Positions 1 to 11,384 are shown, counted from the stretch's first letter. The stretch: DNA of 64,000 nt from Diogma glabrata (GCA_963693315.1 OY856186.1:93345802-93409801); one strand, 5' to 3'. Translations and numbers: made by a program. The notes: generated by a model from the sequence alone, not told the origin.

Positions 1-540
1 CTGAGCGGAATACACGAACAATCTTGAAGGATTTCCAACCTTCAAACACGCAACATATAATTGACTATGCGAAAAGCACGGAGTTTCTAGATGCAGCTCA
101 CAAATTCACATTGTTTGACTTTGTTACTTAATAATAGTCATTAAAAATACCAATCGAATTGGAAATTATAAACGTTTAAATAGGATGCGCGAGTCTAAGG
201 GGATCATTTCCAAAATTACAATTAAAATAACAATTTCACCTTGAAACTTGCCGTTTAAAATGGTATTGACATTTCATAGCAAAATAATTGGAGAACCAAT
301 CTTCACTCGAAAATTATGTGGTGGAATTCTAGTTAAATCCAATGAATTCAAGAGTTCAACAGGATAGATGAACATTCCTCAGCATTGACAACAGAGTCAA
401 TCGGTTTGAATGATATTTCATTGCCAGGCAATAACTGTTGTATTTTAAAATTGATTGCGTCGACATCTATAGTTTTTGCGACCCAAATAGCTCGCTCACG
501 TAGCCATGCATGATTAATGTAATTAGCTTGCAAATTTGGA
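1..540 (-). pseudogene. Helitron/Pif1-type helicase, C-terminal fragment
   Basis: The minus strand encodes the C-terminal part of a Helitron Pif1-like DNA helicase. In order: RAIWVAKTIDVDAINFKIQQ with LLPGNE and DSVV (533-350), then after a frame change NSLDLTRIPPHNFRVKIGSP, then PLDSRILFKRL, then a degenerate KSQGQT-like motif reading K*QSQTM, then a block matching the usual YVACSRVG region as CCVFEGWKS. Stops replace residues in at least four places and a frameshift lies near 347, so it is dead. The helicase C terminus would lie just left of the window. It has no visible link to the Helentron at 26-37 kb and is a different, more degraded copy. Confidence 0.8.
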
Positions 541-1469
541 AATAAATGCTTTCAAAAATGCAAAACTTTTACAAATCATGCTGAAATATATTAGCATATA
601 TACTAAGTTTCGTCAAAATCCATTATCAGAAACTGATGCATAATTGAAGTTTCAAATAAACAGATCCTCAAGAGGCCCGCCCCTCAAAACTTATTCCAAT
701 ATCGCCCAGAAACTAATCAGTTTTTGTCCTTCCAATCTCCATTCAATTCGATTATCAGGTACAAATGTTACAGATCTTTAAAAAAAACCGGAGTTCTGGA
801 GACTCCCATACCCGCCAACCTTTTGTACAATGTACCCAAAAGCTTATAAAATCGTTTTTAAATCTTTTGTTTTAACTTACCAACGTTTTATGAACATCGA
901 TTTATAACTGTAGACTATAGTAGGGATAAGCCCGTTAAACATTTAAAAAAAAAACTTTTTAACCGGAAGTGACAAATCTAAAGTGGGTACGCAGAAATAT
1001 CGGAAACAGCACTAAAACCTTATATATCAAGTATCAATAAGATTGAAAGCCAGGATTAAACTTACAGGTGTTCGGGAGACCCCCCGCCATTTTGTCCAAT
1101 TTTATCCAATTATAGATATGAACCATTCTTAGATCAACCTTATTGCACACACACTTTTTCATAAAAATCAATCCAGCCGTTTAGGAGGAGTTCAGTCACA
1201 AACAACCGAACAGAGGAAATATGTATATAAAGATTAGAAGTTTATTAAAAATAATGGTGAAATGTCACAATTCCAATCCTATAAAATATTTTTTCCATGA
1301 AAAATTGTGATATTCGTCTTACTCTCTCTTTAGAAAATTAATCATGGTTTCTCGTTCAATTTTGGCTAGAAAAAAAGATGAAAAAGACTAATGGAGAGTA
1401 AGTTTTAGACTTTTTTAAATCACTAGTTTTAATTTCAAAATCGTATTTATTTTGAAAAATTAAATAAAA
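541..1469. other. Non-coding AT-rich stretch, probable degenerate repeat
   Basis: No coding signal. Positions about 1160-1235 carry a phrase (CCGTTTAGGAGGAGTTCAG, then TATGTATATAAAGAT) that resembles repeat tails common in insect genomes. I cannot assign a family. Confidence 0.3.
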
Positions 1470-1835
1470 TTGGAACCTGATAAATCAATTAAAAGTTCGT
1501 TCGAAGATATGTCGAATGCCCATGAAGAACTAAAGGCTGAGGAAAACAAAAGTATAAATGATGATAATGAAACAACGGATGTTGGTTTATGTGATATGGT
1601 TGGAAATGGACAACTTATGAAAAGTCGAGGGGAATTATGTGTCGTTAGTTATACAAGGACACTAGAAGATGGAACAGTTGTAGAGAATGAAGAAAATATT
1701 GTTGTTCAATCTGGTGATGTTATGCAAGTTTTTGTTTGTGATGGTAGTTTTATCCATCCACATGTTGCATTGATGAAGGAAAACTATTATAGCGATGGAT
1801 GTTGTTATGAATTTCTTAAATTTTTCTTTGGATAA
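1470..1835 (+). pseudogene. FKBP8/FKBP38-like fragment, probable retrocopy
   Basis: An open frame of 121 codons whose first ATG is at 1509. An acidic N terminus is followed by GNGQLMK and VSYTRTLEDGTVVENEEN, then IVVQSGDV and VALMKE. This order matches the start of the FK506-binding (peptidyl-prolyl isomerase) domain of FKBP8-type proteins, which sit on mitochondrial or ER membranes and have TPR repeats after the domain. Here the domain is short: residues between LMK and the VSYT strand are missing, the usual VVQGLD loop is replaced by unrelated residues, and a stop follows about 15 residues after VALMKE. No TPR or membrane segment follows. The lack of introns and the truncation suggest a retrocopy; a young host-derived ORF is the alternative. 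Confidence 0.5.
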
Positions 1836-2040
1836 TTTTTGATTTTGTTTTTGATTAAATTATTTTCATGTTATTAAATAAATAGTTATTTTTCTGTGAT
1901 TCAACAAAATAAGAGATTTCCAAGAGTGATTATTTGTTTGTGTATGAACTCAGTGGTTCAGTTTTAATACAGTTTTTTTGAGCTAACGGGGTAAATTATT
2001 ATATAATATTTCAATAAAAGTTCAGAATTCGTAACAATAG

Positions 2041-3029
2041 TTTGTTTCAAGTTTTTGTGATGAAGAAAACGTAAAAAAATATTCCAAAAATGTTTGCAGT
2101 GTGCAGCGCTTCGGAATAACCTGTTTAAGCTTGCCATTCAATGACTCCATTGTGCGGTTCAACAAATTTCCTTTCTTTATAGAGTAGGAAGACCACTCTG
2201 CACGTATTGGATGCCAGTTTTTATTAAAATAATCCTGAACGGTCTGAGGTAACTTCTCATAGAATATTTAATATTTTTAGCATGATCTGCTTCACTAGAA
2301 GTGAAAGCTAAATCTTTCATTAACTGAAAGCTTTTTTCGCGATCGTCTTTATTACTTTGCATTATATCTTTTTCCAAGCTTCGTTTAAAAACTTGAATTG
2401 TGTGAAAAAATCAAATATATACTGGAATGTCAGGAAAAATATTCTTTAAGACTTGACGCTCAACAATGTCTTTATCGGCCATGAAGCAGTTAATTTTCGA
2501 GCAACCTTCTTCGTTATTTGATTTAAATGTTTCTTTGAACCATGTAACAGTTGAAATATCCTCTGTTGCTAACAATCCTGCAGCAACAGGATTGGTTAGA
2601 CCATCCGAATCTTCAACTGCAATTAGCATCAGAGTTAAATTTGAATCTAATAGCGAATAGGTGCCGTCTATAAAAATTATTTCAGGCCATGAAAACATGG
2701 AATTTTTCATATCTGGTGTTGAAAAATACAGTCTTTTGAAACTATTGTTTTGGATGCAAAAAGACACGTCCGCATCTAAAAAAAATTATTCCAAGTCAAC
2801 GTAAAGAATGTTAAGTTATAAAATCAAATAAATTAATTTATTTGATAATTAATCTCTTGCTTCGTTTAATTTAACAATGTTTTTATTTATATTGTTTTTT
2901 GCTTTTATGTTCCTTATATCTTTTAGCGATAGAGGTTTTTTAAATTCATTTAAAATTTTTTCTTGAATTAATTTGGTATTACACCTCATCTCTCAATATT
3001 TAGAAACGGTTTGTCCCTCTTCTGGAGAA
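2041..3029 (-). pseudogene. MULE transposase unit 1 (truncated)
   Basis: Read 5' to 3' on the minus strand: an exon with CNTKLIQ-type sequence (about 2990-2830), a short intron, then the DDE core from SFCIQNNSFKRLYF (2767) through FIDGTYSLLDSNLTLMLIAV (first catalytic Asp in IDGTY) and FMADKDIVERQVLKNIFPD (second Asp region) to the RTMES motif near 2150 (likely third acidic residue), ending in the segment before the SWIM finger. The sequence stops abruptly at 2041, so the SWIM finger is absent. Stops and frame changes occur near 2410 and 2260. This copy reads through the RTMES region without the extra G seen in units 2-4. Confidence 0.7.
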
Positions 3030-3318
3030 AATCTGGAGCAATTACTTCGTCAGTAGCCATCATAATTATTTTGCGTTTGATAGGTACACTAGTAACTTTG
3101 GGCTTCGCCCCTGTTTTCTGGTCTTTGGTACCGCATTTTTCTACCAGATTGTTTGAAATTTGAACTGAAGTTTGTTTTGCAACTTCATTGACGGTTATTT
3201 CCAAGCCGTCTTGCCAGAAAGATGATATATCTTTTAACGTATTAAATCGTTCTCCAAAAGCTGGGCCGCATGTATGACTAATAACCACTGGCGGGCGGTA
3301 CGAAGAAAGCAGGGTCAT
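3030..3318 (-). pseudogene. MULE unit 2, C-terminal exon fragment
   Basis: Encodes ISHTCGPAFGERFNTLKDIS, WQDGLEITVNEVAKQ, then KPKVTSVPIKRKIIMM. The region after the SWIM finger in MULE/ZSWIM proteins has a similar helical FxxLKxxxxxWxxGxEITVxEV pattern, so I place it as the C terminus. It is cut from the rest of unit 2 (which resumes at 5683) by the hAT insertion starting at 3286. Bases 3286-3318 already belong to the hAT element although the frame stays open. At its left end it is fused to unit 1 intron sequence. Confidence 0.65.
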
Positions 3319-3754
3319 ACCTGCTTACCCAAACAAAATTTAAAATAGTCTTAACAAAAATTTATATTAATTAAAGAATATAAAAACATTCTAAATCGAT
3401 TATTAATATCATTTATTTATTAACGATCATTCTAATATTCCAAAAATCTATATTTAGATGTCAGCCTTTTTGAATTTTCAACACTCCAAATCTAAAATGC
3501 ACATATAAATAAAATATAAAAAAAAAATTTTGTTTTTTGGCAGATTTTATCTATTCTTTGTTCTTTGGTCATCAGTAAAATTTCTGCTGTCAATCGCTAT
3601 GTATTCCTTAGAAGTTGTATTGAAAAACAAACAATTAAAGTCCCAATAAAATGTGTGAAAATAAGCAGAAGATAATTCTGCTTGTAAAGTTTTTTCTTTC
3701 CTTTCCTTTTGTCATTTCACATTTGGTGTACATTTTGTAACACAAGTTTTTTGA

Positions 3755-4540
3755 TTTTGTCAAAATTTTGTTTTTTGTTTTTTGATTGAACGGCTCATTC
3801 GATTTGAATGATTTAAATTGTATTCTGTTAAGGTAGACTCCCAAGTGGTCCATTTTTTTATGACGTGAAAAATGCCGTTTTCTATGATAGCAGAGGAAAA
3901 GTTTATTTTCAAGCAGGATTAATCCCCTGTGAGGTTTTTTTCCTCTAGTGTAAAAAGAATAACAAATTGTAGTTGCTATGGTATTTTCATATAATTTTAA
4001 AACAAAGCAACCATATTTAAAAATAGAATATGAATTTTGAATGTTATTTTGTCGATTTCTAATTTAATAAATTCTAATAAATATCGTTTATATATTTACT
4101 ATCAAAGAAAAAAAGTGTTTTCCTACGCGAGATAAAAATATTTTACGTTCGTGAAATTGTCCCACTGGACGTTAACTGTTCTCGTGAACAAATTTTCAAT
4201 CACGAAAAAGCAGCGTTTTCATCTCTTGTAACAAAATGTACTATTTTCAGAAAATTGGAAAAACTATATTTTTTTGTGTATTTCCGCCGATTTTTCGAAA
4301 ATAGCTCACTCGATTTGGATGGTTTAAATGTATTCTATTAAGACAGATGCTGAAGTGGTCCCATATTTTTTATATTACGTGTAAAACGGTCGTTGTTCAG
4401 GAAATTGAAAAAAACTATATTTTTCATGTATTTTACCGATTTCTTTGAAACAGCTTTTAACCTATTTGGACGGTTTAAGTTGTATTTAATTGATTTAGAT
4501 GCCGAAATGGTCCTAAATTCCTTTCTATGACAGAAAATAT
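3755..4540. repeat. Degenerate repeat units of about 145 bp inside the hAT element
   Basis: Three related blocks (about 3755-3880, 4240-4385 and 4390-4540) share the order CGATTTGGATGGTTTAAAT-like, TGTATTCTATTAAG-like, AAGTGGTCC, then a TTATGAC-like stretch. Spacing and sequence are imperfect. They look like old subterminal or internal tandem repeats and do not code. Confidence 0.55.
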
Positions 4541-4609
4541 CCCCGCCTTTTGATTTTATGACTACACAAAACAAAATGAAAAAAAATTAAACTTTTTTAA
4601 AAAAATAAA

Positions 4610-5098
4610 ACCGACTTCAGAAAAAACAAAAGAGGCACAAAAAAGTGAAAAATAACTCAATTGTGCCTTTTAGAGACAAAAATACGTATAAATTTTGATT
4701 AATTTAATTATACTTAGTTACATACAAAAAATTACGCTTTTAAACAAAGATATTATATTGTAAAAGTTATTTTTTCATAATAGCTTTTATATTTTGAAAT
4801 TTATTTTCAAAACAAAATGTTCGAAGCCGGTACCATCATTGACATCTCTTGCTTGGCATCGATTTCCTACAGTTTTGTACTACAAATAAATCTTACAATA
4901 TAATAACTATTACAAAAACTATAATAATTATAATAAAATATAAGTTTTATAATATAACATCTTTGTTGAAAAGTGTAATTTTCTGTAGTTAGGCATAATT
5001 AAATTAAATTAATCATTTTATATGTATTTCTGTCTCTAAAAGCCACAATTGAGATATTTTTCACTTTTTTGTGCCTCTTTTGTTGTTTCTGAAGTCTG
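4610..5098. repeat. Foldback element nested in the hAT element
   Basis: A long inverted repeat: ACTTCAGAAAAAACAAAAGA with GGCAC at 4614 pairs with GTGCCTCTTTTGTTGTTTCT near 5070-5090. With mismatches the arms extend inward about 160 bp each (to about 4770 and 4930), leaving a short centre. No reading frame. It looks like a foldback MITE carried in the hAT element or inserted into it; I could not fix a target duplication. Confidence 0.65.
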
Positions 5099-5394
5099 TT
5101 TCATTTTTTATGAAATGTTTATTTTATTTTCTAAAGAAAAGGGTATTTAAACCTACGATGGTCATCATAATTTAAATAATTTTTTTAATGCCGTTAGTAA
5201 ACACAAAGCCATATTATATTGATCAATGAATTTTTTCAAATTACTCAGTAGTATTATAATCTTGAAAGTGTTATCAATATATGATCAAGAATTGCACACA
5301 TTTTTATAGGAATCCAAAGTATTTTTAGGCATTTTCAATCGTGTACAAAATGATTTGAGTGAATCAATATGTGTTGATGTAAAAAACTCAAACT

Positions 5395-5640
5395 TTCTCG
5401 AAATCAAAGATTGTTTATTTATTGCCATACTTCTTGATGAAACATCAGATATATCTTATAAGTCGCAACTGTCAACAATAGGATGATTTGTAACTAAAAC
5501 AGAAGAAGTTTTTGAAAGAAGCTTAGCTTTTACATATATTAGTGCAAACTGATCTGCCAAAGCCTTATCACGTTATGCAATCAATACAATGGAAGAACTA
5601 TCATGTGGCGATAAATTGAAAAATGTTCTGATTTTTTTAT
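5395..5640 (+). pseudogene. hAT (ZMYM1-like) transposase fragment
   Basis: The plus strand reads AILLDETSDISYKSQLSTI, then WFVTKTEEVFERSLAFTYIS, then AKALSRYAINTMEE. This is the DETSDxS block with the following strand and helix of hAT transposases of the ZMYM1/TTF type, where the Asp in DETSD belongs to the catalytic core. Stops interrupt it (for example TGA where GxF is expected) and neither the BED finger nor the dimerisation domain is present. It sits against the right end of the hAT element and identifies its family. Confidence 0.7.
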
Positions 5641-5657
5641 ATAATCTGCTTACCGTC

Positions 5658-6266
5658 TTACGAAACCCACTGCACGCCACTGCTAATAACGTATGTTAAG
5701 TTCTTTTTCAGAAGAGCTTGAACATTTTGGATATTTTCAAAATTTTCGGTATTTGGTAAATTTGGTTCACAAAGAAGAGGCCAAGGCTTACTGGTAATGG
5801 GAGTTGGACTGAACATTCGTTGCGTTTTTTGATAAAATGCTTTTGTCCACCTCTCATTACATAGTGATTTACTGTATAAAGGCAAATTGTTTATCTTCCT
5901 TACAGCAAAAATGTGACGACATAGAAGTAAGGAAGAGATAAAAAAATTGCACTCACAGTTGTTTTCTGTAACATTACAGTTGTCGTAAACATATTTGCCT
6001 TCTTCATTACGTTCTAAAACAATAGCTGTGTACCATTTCAATTCTTTTAACACCAGATCGAATTCTTTATTTGTTAGTTTCATCATAAAATTAAATTCAC
6101 AGGAATTTTGTTGGTGCTTCGTTATGGTTTTCATAAATTTTTTTGCTGCTTTATGGTTTGTTTCAAGTTTTTGTGATGAAGAAAACGTAAAAAAATATTC
6201 CAAAAATGTTTGCAGTGTGCTGCGCATCGGAATCACCTGTTTAAGTTTGCCATTCATTGACTCCAT
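5658..6266 (-). pseudogene. MULE unit 2 SWIM-finger reading frame
   Basis: The longest open segment of unit 2: 202 codons starting MESMNGKLKQVIPMRSTLQ. It includes KAAKKFMKT, the SWIM finger Cys-x-Cys...Cys-x-His, then YSKSLCNERWTKAFYQKTQ, the usual WTKxYY-like block after SWIM fingers in transposases. Its last residues (SSGVQWVS) come from the hAT terminal repeat after 5682, so the frame end is an artefact of that insertion. Confidence 0.7.
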
Positions 6267-7137
6267 TGGTGCGGTTCAACAAATTTCCTGTTTTCATTGA
6301 GTTTTCATTGAAGACCACTCTGCACGTATTGGATGCCAGTTTTTATTAAAATAATCCTGAACGGTCTGAGGTACCTTCTCACAGAATATTTGATATTTTT
6401 AGCATGATCTGCTTCACTAGAAGTGAAAGCTAAATCATTCATTAACCGAAAGCTTTTTTCGCGATCGTTTTTATTAATTTGCATTATATCTTTTTCCAAG
6501 CTTCGTTTAAAAACTTGAATTGTGTGAAAAAAGCAAATATATACTGGAATGTCAGGAAAAATATTCTTTAAGACTTGACGCTCAACAATGTCTTTATCGG
6601 CCATGAAGCAGTTAATTTTCGAGCAACCTTCTTCGTTATTTGATTAAATGTTTCTATGAACCATGTAACAGTTGAGATATCTTCTGTTGCTAACAATCCT
6701 GCAGCAACAGGATTGATTAGACCATCCGAATCTTCAACTGCAATTAGCATCAGAGTTAAATTTGAATCTAATAGCGAATAGGTGCCGTCTATAAAAATTA
6801 TTTCAGGCCATGAAAACATGGAATTTTTCATATCTGGTGTTGAGAAATACAGACTTTTGAAACTATTGTTTTGGAAAAAGATACGTCCGCATCTAAAAAA
6901 AATTATTCCAAGTCAACGTAAAGAATGTTAAGTTATAAAATCAAATAAATTAATTTACCTTTGCCTTGCAAAATATCTCTTGCTTCGTGTAATTTAACAA
7001 TGTTTTTATTTATATTGTTTTTTGCTTTTATGTTCCATATATCTTTTAGCGATAGAGGTTTTTTAATTTCATTTAAAATATTTTCTTGAATTAATTTGGT
7101 ATTACACCTCATCTCTCAATATTTAGAAACGGTTTGT
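5683..7137 (-). pseudogene. MULE transposase unit 2, core and SWIM finger
   Basis: From the high end: an intron 3' end (TTTTCTCCAG), an exon beginning KRDKPFLNIE, a short intron at about 6955-6893 with GT-AG ends, then the DDE core (IDGTYSLLD near 6790, MADKDIVERQ near 6604) and the MESMNGKLKQ block at 6266. The SWIM zinc finger follows with spacing C-x-C-xn-C-x-H in NCECNFFISSLLLCRHIFAV (about 5960-5900). Lesions include a deletion in the core exon near 6640, a one-base frameshift in the A-run before 6390 shared by all units, and an extra G just before MESMN. The C terminus continues at 3285-3030, beyond the hAT insertion. Confidence 0.75.
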
Positions 7138-7411
7138 CCCTCTTCTGGAGAAAATCTGGAGCAATTACTTCGTCAATAACCATCATAATTATTTTGCGTT
7201 TGATAGGTACACTAGTAACTTTGGGCTCCACCCCTGTTTTCTGGTCTTTGGTACCGCATTTTTCTACCAGATTGTTTGAAATTTGAACTGAAGCTTGTTT
7301 GGCAACTTCATTGACGGTTATTTCCAAGCCGTCTTGCCAAAAAGATGATATTTCTTTTAACGTATTAAATCGTTCTCCAAAAGCTGGGCCGCATGCATGA
7401 CTAATAACGAT
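7138..7411 (-). pseudogene. MULE unit 3, C-terminal exon fragment
   Basis: Encodes ISHACGPAFGERFNTLKEIS and the EITVNEVAKQ block, nearly identical to unit 2. Its 5' neighbour on the minus strand should be the SWIM exon, which is found 8.85 kb away at 16262 because the CR1-like element sits between. The low end is fused to intron sequence of unit 2 near 7137. Confidence 0.65.
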
Positions 7412-7999
7412 AAACAAACGTTTTAATTTTATTTATTAGCAGTAAAATACAAAACAGGACTAGCCCAAAACATGCATTTATGATTTAATTTTAAAATATT
7501 GTTTATAGGTTTTATATTATAAAAATTTGTAAAATGATTTAGTTTTACATGATTTAGTTTTAAATTAGTTTGATTATTATGTTATTTAAAGTTTTAGTTT
7601 TTAGTTTTTTAAATCATAGAGGTTTCAAAATTAGAATAAATATAATATACAAAATACAAAAGAATTTAATCAAAAGACGTTAAAATTAAATTAAAATAGG
7701 TTAAAATCAACAAATTTAATTAAAATTTCTAAAATAAATTATTTTAAATATCATGTCATTTTACAGTTTCAGTCATTTACATTATAGCCAAATTTAAATT
7801 AAAATAAGTACAATATATAAAATATAAATTAATTTAATTAAAAACAGAATTTAAAATTTAACAATTTAAATACGAATAAAATAAAAAGAAACCACAAGAT
7901 AATATCATGAATATGCTAACATTAATATTGTTGAACTAACACTAATATTGATAAAACAATAATTAAAAGATAGACAAATTTACAAAAACAAAAAGTTGG
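7412..7999 (-). other. AT-rich 3' UTR of the CR1-like element
   Basis: Non-coding and extremely AT-rich, with many TTAAAATTAAA-like phrases. It lies between the end of the reverse-transcriptase frame and the MULE flank. No poly(A) or clear microsatellite tail is visible at the junction near 7412. Confidence 0.5.
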
Positions 8000-9977
8000 T
8001 CAAAATCCTAAATTACAAGTGAGTTTCTTAAACTTGTTCAGAGACATAATATTAAACAAATCTATATGATTGCAAAAGTCATTATAAAGTGTCATTATAC
8101 AATTTGACGCGCTGAAAAATTTATAATTAGTATTACTATTAGAAACGGAGAAAGTGGGATTAGTTCTAAGGCTGCGATTCGGAACTCTTAGACTAAAGCA
8201 GGAGAGAACTTTGCTACAAGCATTTTTAGATCCAAAAACATTGAAAACAAAATTGAGATCGAACCTCTTCCGTCTCGTTGCCAGAGTATCGAGTTCCAAA
8301 TATTCAACAAAGGTATTATAGTCATTCCGCTATTCTTTTAAAGAAACCACCGTAAAATAAACACTTAACGAACTTACGCTGAATTCTCTCTAATTTATGT
8401 ATATAGGTTGTTTGAAATAGAAACCAAATAAGTGACGCAAAATCCGAATAAGATCGAATAAGAGTAGCATAAAGAATTAACACTGGCCGAAGAGATGAAA
8501 AATCTTTACAAGTTCTAAGAACAAAACCAAAATTTTTTAACATTTTGTGTGTAGTAGAGTCAATATGAATTGAAAAATTCATGTTTGTAGTAAAAGTAAC
8601 ACCTAGATCCTTGACCGAGCCCTCTTTTGTTATAATTATATCATTATGTAAAACATAGTTGTTAAGAAAAACGGTTCTTTGACGTCCTGTAAATGAAAAT
8701 TTAAAACATTTGCCAACGTTTATTTCCAGACAGTTTATTCTACAATATTCTGCAAACCGATCAAGATCAGCTTGCAAAAGAACGACATCATCGAGTGACT
8801 TTATTGATTTAAAGATCTTCAAATCATCAGCATATAACAAAAAACGACTATTCTGGAAGCATATATGGACATCATTTAAAAAAATTAAAAAAAGTAACGG
8901 TCCTAAATGGGAACCCTGAGGAACGCCCGAGGAAACCTTAATTTGTTTTGAAAAAATTCCATTGAATTTAATTTGTTGAGTTCTGTTTCTAACATAGTTA
9001 TCAAGCCATCGTAATAAATTACCATGAATACCAAAATTTCTCAATCTATCTCTTAATGTATTATGGCCAACTCGATCAAAGGCTTTCGATATATCAGTAA
9101 AAATAACATCTACTTGTTCGTTAGCATCCAAAGAATTTCTTATATATTCGGCAAATAAGAACAAATTGGTTTCAATAGATTTCCCTTTAATAAAGCCATG
9201 TTGCTGATCAATTATGAATTTTAAAATTGTTATGGATAGCTTTTCGCAAACGATTTTCTCAAAAAATTTAGGAATTCGGAAGATAATTGAAATGGGTCGA
9301 TAGTTTATAATGTCATTTATGGGACCTTTCTTGTGAATAGGAGTTACAAACGACGATTTCCACTGTGAGGGAAAAATACCCTGAGATGGAGACGCGTTAA
9401 AAATTAGGCATAAAGGGAGAGCTAAATATGTAGCACAGTTTTTCAAAAACAATACTGGAATATTATCAGGACCAGGCCTCGTATCCAGTTTTAATTGACT
9501 TAGAGCATGGTACACTTCTACTGGTGTGATAGATAATTGAGATATGTTAACAAGGCTATTTGTATTTTCAGCAACCAGACTAGGTTTATCATCAGAAAAA
9601 TTGTTTTGAAAGAAGTCTGCGAATACGTCAGCTATTTCCTCATTGTTTCTTTTTTCTATATTATCGAAAAACATGTTTGATGGAAGTTGGGATTTTGATT
9701 TACGCTTAAGATTAACATGTTTCCAAAATGGCTGCATACTTGAACAAATTCCAGCTTCGACATTTCTGACGTGGTTCGCATAATCTTTGTCAATTAAGTT
9801 TTTAGATTCTAATCTTAGATAACTAAACCGCAAATAGTCGGAGTAATTATTATATTTTTTGTATCTCTTATGAATTTTCATTTTTCTTTTGCAAATTTGA
9901 ATTGTAGGCTTCGTAAACCAATAAGGTTTACCAATATTTAACGTCCGAAGTGTATTCAATTTTCGGAACACACTCAT
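8000..9977 (-). pseudogene. CR1-like ORF2, reverse transcriptase part
   Basis: A 551-codon frame (9977-8322) plus an out-of-frame continuation (8299-8000). It holds the linker, then LKLDTRPGPDNIPVLFLKN, VTPIHKKG and NYRPISII (RT motifs 1-2a), DISKAFDRVGH (catalytic Asp), SGVPQGSHLGPLLFLIFLND, and LLYADDLKIF, the YADD catalytic motif. The tail (HKLERIQRKFVKCLF, then LATRRKRFDL and the closing FNIMSLNKFK) is the usual C terminus of CR1/Jockey enzymes. It would copy its own RNA at a nicked chromosomal target. One frameshift near 8320 separates the last 100 residues. Otherwise this is among the best-preserved frames in the window. Confidence 0.85.
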
Positions 9978-11016
9978 TCAATATCAAGAAAATAGAATCA
10001 TATAGATTTTTTAATGAGATGTTTACATTAATTGAACTAAGCAGTTGATCGTTTGTAAGCGCTAAGTCGGAAGAGTAATCGATCGTGTTGACACCACAGA
10101 TAATAGAATTTAAATCAAGATTATTAAGTTTTTCATAAACTACATCAAAATTAAAATTTTTAAAATTATACCTTGATGGTGTAGAGATGTTGTTATTAGT
10201 AAAAATATCTGGTTTTTCAATTAGGATACATACTTCAAGACCCGGATAATGCGTATCTTCACCGACCAAGCAGTCCAGTTTTCTCGTAACATTAACAATG
10301 TGGTTGCTAAGAACTAGGTCCAGTATTTTAGAATTAGCATTCAAAATTCTTCATTATTGTTGAAAATCACAGATGTTAAATGTTTCCACAAATGCAGTAT
10401 ATTTTTCGCTGGTAATGTGTAAGTTATCTCCATTTAAATCGAACATATAAGGAAGATTATAATCATCTACAACTAAAATAATGTCATCCGGATTGTTGAA
10501 GCAAATAAATTCCAGTTTGGAAAGATGAGATTGAAACCTTGTTATGCTAATTTTAGGTTCCGAATAGTTAACACAAAGATGTAATTTGCGACGGTTTAGC
10601 TGTAAAGTTATCCAAATATCTTCACCATCAGAATTCCAATGCGGTTGATGTTTGGCAGATGTATTTAATTCATGTTTAATAGCAATTAAGACTCCTCCTC
10701 CCAGTAGTTGGTTTAATTCTGCATAGTTACGATCTCTTCTGTAGACAACATAACGACTGTCAAACAATTCAGTATTTAAAATTGAGCTATTAAGCCATGT
10801 TTCAGTCAGACAAATGATGTCAAAGTTTTGGTTGAGAATATTTAAATTAAACTCCTTAACCTTTGTTCTTAAACCACGACAGTTTTGATAAAACATATTT
10901 AATCTGCAGAAGGACTTCATTATATGGCAACGATAGCAGGAACAAAACTTCAACCAATAAAATAGTAATAATAATATATTGAAAAATATTCTACTTATGC
11001 ACAATTGAATATACAA
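9928..11016 (-). pseudogene. CR1-like ORF2, APE-type endonuclease part
   Basis: Encodes an N-terminal apurinic-type endonuclease: MFYQNCRGLRTK, IICLTETWLN (Glu motif), LGGGVLIAIK, then DIILVVDDYNLPYMFD where the usual GDFN metal site reads VDDYN, and ILDLVLSNHI with LVGEDTHYPGLE in place of the usual SDH motif. Two adjacent in-frame stops (near 10351) split the domain at residues CDFQQ. A frame change into the RT part occurs near 9950, where the two frames overlap. The missing GD residue and the stops indicate it is inactive. Confidence 0.8.
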
Positions 11017-11235
11017 TTTAAATCATTAACAGATTTTATCCGGTGTATTATAGATAGATGTATCAGACAGGCTGACAGCCTTGCCAAAATAGCTCCGTTT
11101 TTTGTCCAAATGTATTTTATATTTTTTTGCTTTACAAATTTTTTTACTTGTAATCAATGTTGATTTGATTCTTGGGTTTAAATGTTCGCTAATATAGATT
11201 TTATCATCAATGACCGTAGAAGTATTATTATAATT
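11010..11235 (-). pseudogene. CR1-like ORF1, C-terminal fragment
   Basis: Encodes DDKIYISEHLNPRIKSTL and, after a one-base frame change, KYIWTKNGAILARLS. This is the typical ORF1 C terminus (IYINEHLT... then KxVWTxNGxIxxR) of CR1-type elements. It is separated from the rest of ORF1 (11980 upward) by the Penelope-like insertion. Confidence 0.7.
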
Positions 11236-11337
11236 ATTAAAATGCAATATTTAAAAATATACTTTTTACTGTTTATTTTTAAATTTATTTATAATAATAA
11301 AACTTCCTTATAGTAACAATTTGATTTTTATTTTTTT

Positions 11338-11384
11338 ATTTTAAAGAATATCGATTTCGACTTACGTCATCCTCAGTTCTTAAA
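11338..11384 (-). ncRNA. Candidate hammerhead ribozyme, sense to the Penelope frame
   Basis: On the minus strand: TTTAAGAA, core CTGAGGA, then T, hairpin GAC-GTAA-GTC, then GAA, mini-hairpin AT-CG-AT, A, then TTCTTTAAA. This fits a type I hammerhead: CUGANGA core, stem II of 3 bp, GAA, a 2-bp stem III, an NUH site ending in A, and stem I pairing TTTAAGAA with TTCTT(T)AAA with one bulge. An unpaired T precedes stem II. Hammerhead motifs with very short stem III are known in Penelope-like elements. Activity is untested. Confidence 0.45.

Larger units (their letters stand above)
3286..5682. mobile_element. hAT element with 8-bp target duplication CTAATAAC
   Basis: The insertion splits MULE unit 2. 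The exact 8-bp duplication CTAATAAC flanks it at 3278-3285 and 5683-5690, and joining the flanks restores the sequence seen uninterrupted at 21530-21550. The ends are imperfect inverted repeats: CACTGGCGGGCGGT at the left and CAGTGGCGTGCAGT at the right when read inward, 11 of 14 matching. Eight-bp duplications and a CAGTGGCG-type end are hallmarks of the hAT superfamily, and a hAT transposase fragment lies near the right end. At 2397 bp it is probably an internally deleted, non-autonomous copy. Confidence 0.85.

Noticed and set aside
5995..6300. Long plus-strand frames opposite the MULE SWIM exons (also at 16568, 21854, 41572)
   Set aside because: They recur in every unit because they are antisense shadows of the transposase exon; their sequence shows no family features.
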